Made by a program: the position numbers and the translations under genes. The notes under the pieces were generated by a model that worked only from the letters and a program-made list of their open reading frames with translations, did not search any database and was not told the DNA's origin. From NCBI GenBank assembly GCA_007119005.1, contig SKQM01000068.1:1-13228 (forward strand): a stretch of 13,228 bases of DNA, written 5' to 3'. This stretch comes from Thioalkalivibrio sp. GTDB taxonomy: Bacteria > Pseudomonadota > Gammaproteobacteria > Ectothiorhodospirales > Ectothiorhodospiraceae. The stretch's first letter is position 1; every line of letters starts with the position of its first letter. Shown here piece by piece: positions 7,361 through 13,228 of this stretch.

Positions 7361-8062
7361 ATGGAATTTTCTATCTACCGCTTCAACCCGGAAACCGACA
7401 GCGCGCCCTACATGCAGGATTTCACGCTTGCGGACGATCTGATCGAGCCCGGAATGATGCTGCTGGACGCACTGCTGCTGCTGAAGGAGCAGGACGACAG
7501 CCTGTCGTTCCGGCGGTCCTGCCAGCACGGGGTTTGCGGCAGCGACGGCATGAACATCAACGGGACGAACGGCCTGGCCTGCATCACCCCGTTAAAGGAT
7601 CTGAAGGCGCCGATCGTTCTCCGCCCGTTTCCGGGCATGCCGGTGATTCGGGATCTGATCGTCGACATGGACAATTTCTACCACCAGTATCGGGAAGCCG
7701 AGCCCTGGCTGATCAACGAGTCCCCGGAACCGGAGGTGGAGCGTCACCAGAGCCCGGAGGACCGCGATCGGCTCGATGGCCTGTACGAATGCATCCTCTG
7801 CGGCTGCTGCTCCGCGTCCTGTCCCTCGTACTGGTGGAACCCCGAACGCTTCCTCGGGCCTGCCGCGCTGCTGCAGGCCGCGCGCTTCATCCAGGACAGC
7901 CGCGACCAGGCGACCGAGCACCGGTTGCAGCGCCTGGACGACGCCTACAGCCTGTATCGTTGCCACGGCATCATGAACTGCACCCAGGTCTGTCCGAAGG
8001 GGTTGAATCCCTCGAAGGCGATCGGGGACATCCGCCGGACCATGATCAAGCGCTCGGTGTGA
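7361..8062 (+). CDS. sdhB: Succinate dehydrogenase iron-sulfur subunit (SdhB)
   Basis: Electron-transfer subunit of complex II, 233 residues, carrying three Fe-S clusters from FAD to quinone. The [2Fe-2S] domain is SCQHGVCGSDG with Cys54, Cys59, Asp62 and Cys74. Asp in place of a third Cys is also found in E. coli SdhB. The [4Fe-4S] motif ECILCGCCSASCP has Cys144, 147, 150 and 154, and the last cluster uses CHGIMNCTQVCPKGLNP (Cys201, 207, 211). The ATG at 7361 has GAGGAA six bases upstream. It lies 22 bases after sdhA in the same operon. All expected ligands are present. Confidence 0.98.
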   Translation: MEFSIYRFNPETDSAPYMQDFTLADDLIEPGMMLLDALLLLKEQDDSLSFRRSCQHGVCGSDGMNINGTNGLACITPLKDLKAPIVLRPFPGMPVIRDLIVDMDNFYHQYREAEPWLINESPEPEVERHQSPEDRDRLDGLYECILCGCCSASCPSYWWNPERFLGPAALLQAARFIQDSRDQATEHRLQRLDDAYSLYRCHGIMNCTQVCPKGLNPSKAIGDIRRTMIKRSV

Positions 8063-8091
8063 ACGCTTCGACGGCCCGCGGGTAGAAACCG

Positions 8092-8349
8092 ATGACCTTG
8101 CCCGATGCGCAGACGCGCTGGCGCTGCCGGCGCGGCATGCTGGAAAACGATCTGTTGCTCGGTTGTTTTCTCGAACATGGATATGACGAACTTGACCAGG
8201 AGGGTCGCGATGCCTTCGAGCGCTTGCTGGGATACCCGGACAACCTGCTTCTGGACCTGGTGCTGGGGCGCCAGCACACCGTGGACGCGGGCATAGCCCG
8301 GCTTGTCCCGCTCATCCGCGCCGCCACTGCGGCTCGCGCTTCGGACTGA
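8092..8349 (+). CDS. sdhE: FAD assembly factor SdhE (YgfY/CptB)
   Basis: A small cytosolic helical protein (85 aa) that promotes covalent attachment of FAD to SdhA. The family hallmark is visible as RCRRGMLENDLLL, with the RGxxE motif at about 14-18, followed by the acidic, helical FLEHGYDELDQEGRDAFERLLGY region (shown here only by its ends, FLEHGYDELD to FERLLGY). It follows sdhB after 29 bases, where co-expression with its client fits well. The 3' end overlaps the start of the ygfX-like frame by 47 bases if the TTG at 8303 is used. Confidence 0.93.
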   Translation: MTLPDAQTRWRCRRGMLENDLLLGCFLEHGYDELDQEGRDAFERLLGYPDNLLLDLVLGRQHTVDAGIARLVPLIRAATAARASD

Positions 8350-9247
8350 CCGGATCCTGCCTTTCCTGGCGGTGCTGGCGCTGTCCGGTGTCGCGCTTTC
8401 CGTAGTCGTCCACACCCTGCTGAGCAGTGGGCCCTGGCTCGCGGTGACCACCCTGTTCGCGGCCGCCCTCGCTGCGGGCTGGACCTTCCACGCGCGGACG
8501 CCCCGATGGGACTGGCTGGGTTGCGACGCCGAAGGGCAGTGGTGGCTGGCCACGCAGGGTGGTCTGAAGGAGGAACGGCGCGTCCCGATCGAGATCGGTC
8601 CGGACAGCCGCGTCAGTGCGCGGGTGGTGGTGCTGGTCTGGCACGCCCGTGAGACGGGTCGTTCCGGTGTCCTCTGGCTGCCCTGCCGGCGCATGCACCC
8701 GGAGGACTTCCGACGCATGCGGGTGCGCCTGCGCTGGCCGGTGGAGGCGCCCGGGAAACCCGGCCTTGGCGCGCGGCTTCAGGCGGCCAGCCAGCAGGCT
8801 GTTGCTATACTCCAGAGCGTTTCCAGGCGCGGAGCGCAGCGCATGAACAGCCCGAAGAACATGGCCGAGGTCGAGCATCTGCTGAGCGATGACCCGGACC
8901 ACGTCTACAGCGAAGACGAGCTCGACGCGATCGAGGCGGTGGACCCCGAGCTCGCGCTGCGGCTGGACCGCGCCCAGACCTTCGCCCTGCGCCAGGCGGC
9001 GGATGAACCCGCGGACGGCCCGATCGACGAATCCGCGGTGCGTCAGGCGGTGGAAGAGGCGCGCAGGATCCTGATGCAGGATGGCGGCGATATCGAATAC
9101 ATGGGACTGGACGGGCGTACGGTACAGGTGCGGCTGAAGGGTGCCTGCGTCGGCTGCCCGCGGTCGACGCTGGATCTGAAGAACGTAGTCGAGCGCCTGG
9201 TCCGCTCGCGTGCGCCCGGTGTCGAGCGGGTGGCCAATACCTTTTGA
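8303..9247 (+). CDS. YgfX-like membrane domain in frame with a NifU-type domain (possible fusion)
   Basis: One uninterrupted frame of 314 codons. Residues 1-145 resemble YgfX (CptA family): PLRLALRTDR, two close transmembrane helices (about 18-40 and 44-62), then a soluble part ending LWLPCRRMHPEDFRRMRVRLRW. YgfX is normally about 135-150 residues and is encoded beside sdhE, as here. Residues 181-314 form a NifU C-terminal-type protein with CVGC at 282-285. Between them, 146-180 lacks domain character and is partly coded by unusual codons (ATA, AGG, GCT, GTT), as if it were intergenic DNA that happens to lack a stop. The start is TTG at 8303, directly after an in-frame stop codon, without a clear ribosome binding site; a later GTG at 8372 would fall inside the first helix. 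Either a true membrane-anchored fusion or two overlapping genes. Confidence 0.65.
   Translation: MSRSSAPPLRLALRTDRILPFLAVLALSGVALSVVVHTLLSSGPWLAVTTLFAAALAAGWTFHARTPRWDWLGCDAEGQWWLATQGGLKEERRVPIEIGPDSRVSARVVVLVWHARETGRSGVLWLPCRRMHPEDFRRMRVRLRWPVEAPGKPGLGARLQAASQQAVAILQSVSRRGAQRMNSPKNMAEVEHLLSDDPDHVYSEDELDAIEAVDPELALRLDRAQTFALRQAADEPADGPIDESAVRQAVEEARRILMQDGGDIEYMGLDGRTVQVRLKGACVGCPRSTLDLKNVVERLVRSRAPGVERVANTF
8803..8811 (+). promoter_or_regulatory. Extended -10 promoter inside the ygfX-nifU linker
   Basis: TGCTATACT is a TGn extended -10 followed by TATACT, the same hexamer as in the sdh promoter. It would start transcription near 8818, about 25 bases before the ATG at 8843, which has its own GGAG. 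No good -35 is visible. It falls in the codon-poor linker between the two domains and supports separate expression of the NifU part. Confidence 0.45.
8843..9247 (+). CDS. NifU C-terminal (Nfu)-domain Fe-S protein, separate product from an internal start
   Basis: This internal start gives 134 residues. An acidic N-terminal half (MNSPKNMAEVEHLL, VYSEDELDAIEA) is followed by the NifU-like domain (about 63-134): AVEEARRILMQDGGDIEY, then VQVRLKGACVGCPRSTLDL with CxxC at Cys102 and Cys105. Nfu-type proteins bind an Fe-S cluster through this CxxC, usually between two subunits, and deliver it to target enzymes; SdhB, needing three clusters, is the obvious neighbour. ATG at 8843 has GGAG eight bases upstream and an extended -10 at 8803-8811, so it can be expressed alone. 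It shares its frame and stop with the longer ygfX-like frame. The domain is clear; the exact target is inferred from location. Confidence 0.75.
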   Translation: MNSPKNMAEVEHLLSDDPDHVYSEDELDAIEAVDPELALRLDRAQTFALRQAADEPADGPIDESAVRQAVEEARRILMQDGGDIEYMGLDGRTVQVRLKGACVGCPRSTLDLKNVVERLVRSRAPGVERVANTF

Positions 9248-9288
9248 GCGGGTGTCACGTCCCCGATTAGCGTGTCACGCGATGATCG

Positions 9289-10989
<1,701 letters not shown>

Positions 10990-11110
10990 TTAGCAGAAAT
11001 TGGGGGCGAGTGTCTTGCCAGAGAACCATTGCCCGGCCCCCTGCAATTTGACCGGATGCGAACAGGGGCTCTGTGTGCCCGAAACCCCGCAAGGCATTAC
11101 ACTGCGGCGC

Positions 11111-11605
11111 ATGATCCTGGAACGTCCATTGCCGGCCCATCTGAATCCGCGTCAGGCGAGCTTCGCCGCGCTGATGGAGCTTTACGAGAGCAATTACCTG
11201 CGTCTGCGACGCCTGTGTCCGGACCTGGACGCGCTGACGGGAACAAAGGTGTCGCTGGTATCCGGCGCTTCGGATCTGCACCTGACCGTGCTTGAGCGCA
11301 CCCCCTACACCACGAAGCTGCGGCTGACCTACGAGTTCGGAAGCGGGGAGCGCCTCCGGCGGCAGCCCGACCTCACCATCCGGATGTTCCACGACGCGCG
11401 CCAGGCCGAAGTCGTCGGCCGCTACTGCCGCCGCCGTGGGGAGGATCTGAGCCTGGATGCGCGCACCGGCGTGCCGGGGCTGGCCTGCCGCTGGCGGCAC
11501 AACCGCTTCCTGTTCAAGTGGCTGGGATTCTGCCTGACGCAGGGGCATCAATTCCGGGTGCGCGAAGCACTGCCGTCACTGCCGCTGGTCGACCCCTTGA
11601 TCTGA
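11111..11605 (+). CDS. yqiB: DUF1249 family protein, YqiB-like
   Basis: A 164-residue cytosolic protein resembling E. coli YqiB (140 aa), whose function is not known. Shared features include ALMELYESNYLRLRRLCP (compare EMMRLCEMNFSQLRRLLP), LTVLERTPYTT (LTIVESTRYTT), the core DLTIRMFHDARQAEV (SMTVRLYHDAMVAEV), and an end with NRFLFKWLGFCLTQGHQ (NQFLADWLRYCLAHG). ATG at 11111 is chosen because family-like sequence begins just after it; the frame is open back to 11000, but that extension has no similarity. No ribosome binding site stands out, and a TACACT -10-like box ends only 7 bases before the ATG, so a leaderless or very short-leader mRNA is possible. It converges on fdxA. Confidence 0.88.
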   Translation: MILERPLPAHLNPRQASFAALMELYESNYLRLRRLCPDLDALTGTKVSLVSGASDLHLTVLERTPYTTKLRLTYEFGSGERLRRQPDLTIRMFHDARQAEVVGRYCRRRGEDLSLDARTGVPGLACRWRHNRFLFKWLGFCLTQGHQFRVREALPSLPLVDPLI

Positions 11606-11624
11606 CCGGCGCTTTCCCGGTCAG
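11602..11624. terminator. Hairpin shared by the yqiB and fdxA stop codons
   Basis: CTGACCGG (11602-11609) pairs perfectly with CCGGTCAG (11617-11624) around a 7-base loop. The yqiB stop TGA (11603-11605) lies in one arm and the fdxA stop (11621-11623, minus strand) in the other. It sits exactly between convergent genes only 15 bases apart, which suits a bidirectional terminator or 3'-end stabilising hairpin, but there is no T-tract on either side. Confidence 0.55.
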
Positions 11625-11944
11625 CGTTCCAGGTACTTGAGCTTGTCCGGTTTCCCGTCCCACTCCTCGGCGTCGGGGAGAGGGTCCTTGCGGGTGGTGA
11701 TCACCGGCCATGATCGCGAGAGTTCGGCGTTCAGCTCGACGAAGGCCTCCTGTCCCTCGGGCACATCGTCCTCGGGCACGATGGCCTCGGCCGGGCACTC
11801 CGGTTCGCACAGGGTGCAGTCGATGCACTCGTCGGGATCGATGACGAGGAAGTTCGGACCCTCGTGAAAGCAGTCCACCGGGCAGACTTCGACACAGTCC
11901 GTGTACTTGCACTTGATGCAGTTCTCAAGAACGACGTAGGTCAT
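11621..11944 (-). CDS. fdxA: 7Fe ferredoxin FdxA ([3Fe-4S][4Fe-4S], Azotobacter FdI type)
   Basis: A soluble low-potential electron carrier of 107 residues, almost the same as Azotobacter vinelandii ferredoxin I along its length ([53 protein letters not shown] end). By analogy with FdI, Cys9, Cys17 and Cys50 hold the [3Fe-4S] cluster and Cys21, Cys40, Cys43 and Cys46 the [4Fe-4S] cluster; Cys25 is the extra Cys near it. ATG at 11944 has GGAG six bases upstream. It lies downstream of mutS on the same strand, an order known from Pseudomonas and Azotobacter. Its redox partner cannot be read from this window. Confidence 0.97.
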   Translation of the reverse strand: MTYVVLENCIKCKYTDCVEVCPVDCFHEGPNFLVIDPDECIDCTLCEPECPAEAIVPEDDVPEGQEAFVELNAELSRSWPVITTRKDPLPDAEEWDGKPDKLKYLER

Positions 11945-11988
11945 ACGGGTCTCCGTTTCGAATAGCCGGCACTGTACTTCGCGGCCGC

Positions 11989-11994
11989 ATTCTA
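11989..11994 (-). promoter_or_regulatory. Possible -10 element for fdxA
   Basis: TAGAAT on the minus strand (one mismatch to TATAAT) lies about 45 bases upstream of the fdxA ATG in an otherwise GC-rich gap. No -35 box is recognisable at normal spacing, so the call is tentative; fdxA might also be read through from mutS. Confidence 0.35.
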
Positions 11995-12055
11995 ACGCCA
12001 GATCTTCGATCCGGCGCGAACACGCACGCGGGCTGTCGGAAACCGCCGGGGAGCA

Positions 12056-12076
12056 TCGCGGCTGGAAGCCGCTCCC
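12056..12076. repeat. REP-like palindrome between mutS and fdxA
   Basis: GCGGCT (12058-12063) and AGCCGC (12067-12072) form a perfect 6-bp stem around GGA. On the minus strand the block reads GGGAGCGGCTTCCAGCCGCGA, except that only its 21 positions 12056-12076 are meant here. A GGGAGCGGCTT head with a GC-rich short hairpin is typical of REP sequences in many GC-rich gammaproteobacteria. It lies 42 bases after the mutS stop codon and may protect or terminate that transcript. Confidence 0.6.
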
Positions 12077-12117
12077 ATGGTGCCTGGGGGCTGCGGGGGC
12101 GACCTCTGGCGGCGGGC

Positions 12118-13228
12118 TCAGTCCAGGAGTTCGCGCAACCGGTACAGCGCGTCCAGCGCCTCGCGCGGCGTCAGTTGGTCCGGATCCAGGGTTTGCAGTT
12201 CCTCCACCAGCCGGTCTCCGGGCCCGGGTGCAGCCTGGGCCGCCGGGGTGGTGAACAGCCCCAGCTGGGGCGGGGATTCGGCGGCCAGCGCACGGGCCTC
12301 GAGTTCGGCGAGGTGCTGGCGCGCCCGCCGCAGCACGGGTGCCGGCACCCCCGCCAGCGCAGCGACGTGCAGCCCGTAACTCTGGTTTGCGGGACCCTCC
12401 TGGATCTGGTGCAGGAAGACCACGGTGTCGCGATGCTCGATCGCGTCCGTGTGCACGTTGGCGACGCCCCGCTCGCGCTCGGCCAGCGCGGTGAGCTCGA
12501 AATAATGGGTCGCGAACAGGGTTAGCGAACGGTTGTGGCGTGCCAGCCGCTCGGCGCAGGCGAGAGCCAGCGCGAGACCGTCCGAGGTGCTGGTGCCGCG
12601 TCCGACCTCGTCCATCAACACCAGGCTCTCCGGCCCCGCGTTGTGCAGGATGTTCGCGGCCTCGGTCATCTCCACCATGAAGGTGGAGCGCCCCGAGGCC
12701 AGATCGTCGGAGGCGCCGATCCGGGTGAAGACCCGGTCGATCGGGCCGATGCGGGCGGATCGCGCGGGTACGAAGCTGCCCATGCAGGCCAGGATCACGA
12801 TCAGCGCGGTCTGGCGCATGTAGGTCGATTTCCCGCCCATGTTCGGTCCGGTGATCACCAGCAGGCGGCGCGTTTCAGGGTCGAGTTGCAGGTCGTTCGG
12901 CACGAAGGGCTGCTGCAGGGCCGCTTCGACCACCGGGTGCCGGCCTTCCTGGATCCGGACCCCGCCTTCACGGGTCATCACGGGGCAGGTCCAGCCCAGG
13001 CGGTCGGCCAGGTCGGCCAATGCGCAGAGCACGTCGAGTTCGGCCAACGCATCGGAGAATTCGCGCAGGGTTTTCAATTGCTGCTGCAGGTCACTCAGCA
13101 GCCGCGCGAACAGTTCCCGCTCCAGTGTCAGCGCCCGGTCCCGGGCCGACAGGATTTCGTCCTCGAAGCGCTTGAGCTCCTCGGTCGTGTAACGTTCCAC
13201 GTTCTTCAGTGTCTGGCGACGCACGAAG
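12118..13228 (-). CDS. mutS: DNA mismatch repair ATPase MutS, C-terminal part (5' end beyond window)
   Basis: Partial gene: the start lies outside the right edge, and about 370 of an expected 850 or so residues are visible. MutS recognises base mismatches and small loops and recruits MutL using ATP. The visible part begins in the core/clamp region ([17 protein letters not shown]) and contains the ATPase domain. Walker A is [10 protein letters not shown] (125-134 counted from the GTG codon at 13224), Walker B is [12 protein letters not shown] (Asp205-Glu206), and the ABC-type H-loop His is in FATHYF (His240). The C-terminal [22 protein letters not shown] is the conserved helical tail linked to oligomerisation. 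The frame continues to 13228 without a start signal, so the GTG at 13224 is not the true start. fdxA follows on the same strand. Confidence 0.97.
   Translation of the reverse strand, partial: FVRRQTLKNVERYTTEELKRFEDEILSARDRALTLERELFARLLSDLQQQLKTLREFSDALAELDVLCALADLADRLGWTCPVMTREGGVRIQEGRHPVVEAALQQPFVPNDLQLDPETRRLLVITGPNMGGKSTYMRQTALIVILACMGSFVPARSARIGPIDRVFTRIGASDDLASGRSTFMVEMTEAANILHNAGPESLVLMDEVGRGTSTSDGLALALACAERLARHNRSLTLFATHYFELTALAERERGVANVHTDAIEHRDTVVFLHQIQEGPANQSYGLHVAALAGVPAPVLRRARQHLAELEARALAAESPPQLGLFTTPAAQAAPGPGDRLVEELQTLDPDQLTPREALDALYRLRELLD

Noticed and set aside
9252..9279. Direct repeat GTGTCACG at 9252 and 9272 between convergent nifU and pgm
   Set aside because: Only 8 bp, two copies, no flanking structure; the GCGTG-T-CACGC palindrome at the second copy has a one-base loop and is not a usable hairpin.
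11000..11110. Longer yqiB start at 11000
   Set aside because: The 37 extra residues show no similarity to the family and include a typical intergenic AT-rich patch; the ATG at 11111 fits YqiB-like length better.

Overview
The window is GC-rich, densely packed bacterial DNA. Its genes point to a gammaproteobacterium, perhaps a purple-sulfur or Ectothiorhodospira-type relative; that placement is inferred from protein resemblance and gene order, with no search behind it. The main clues are sdhCDAB followed by sdhE and ygfX, a YgfZ gene next to them, YqiB (DUF1249), and an Azotobacter-type 7Fe ferredoxin just downstream of mutS. I see no prophage, transposase, CRISPR array, defence locus, tRNA or rRNA.

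Layout. Positions 1-487 have no convincing gene but begin with two tandem palindromic repeat units. A HAD-family hydrolase (+) ends at 1255. It faces an atypical EF-G-like GTPase (-, 1322-3370), which has a strong terminator at its 3' end. Next on the minus strand are a 54-residue two-helix membrane microprotein (3531-3695) and, 5 bases upstream of it, ygfZ (3701-4750). Divergent from ygfZ is the succinate dehydrogenase operon: sdhC, sdhD and sdhA overlap by 4 bases each, followed by sdhB and sdhE. After these comes one long reading frame joining a YgfX-like membrane domain to a NifU-type Fe-S carrier domain (8303-9247). Convergent to it is a PGM1-type phosphoglucomutase (-, 9289-10923). Then come yqiB (+, 11111-11605), fdxA (-, 11621-11944), a REP-like palindrome, and the C-terminal part of mutS (-), which runs off the right edge.

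How the genes work together. The centre (about 3.5-9.25 kb) reads as a complex II synthesis and maturation island. It holds the four enzyme subunits, the flavinylation factor SdhE, the folate-dependent Fe-S maintenance protein YgfZ, and a NifU-domain carrier that could serve the three Fe-S clusters of SdhB. The most unusual point is that YgfX continues without a stop into the NifU protein, while the NifU part also has its own start, ribosome binding site and promoter-like -10. The outer genes (HAD hydrolase, EF-G-like factor, phosphoglucomutase, ferredoxin, mutS) look like ordinary chromosomal housekeeping genes.
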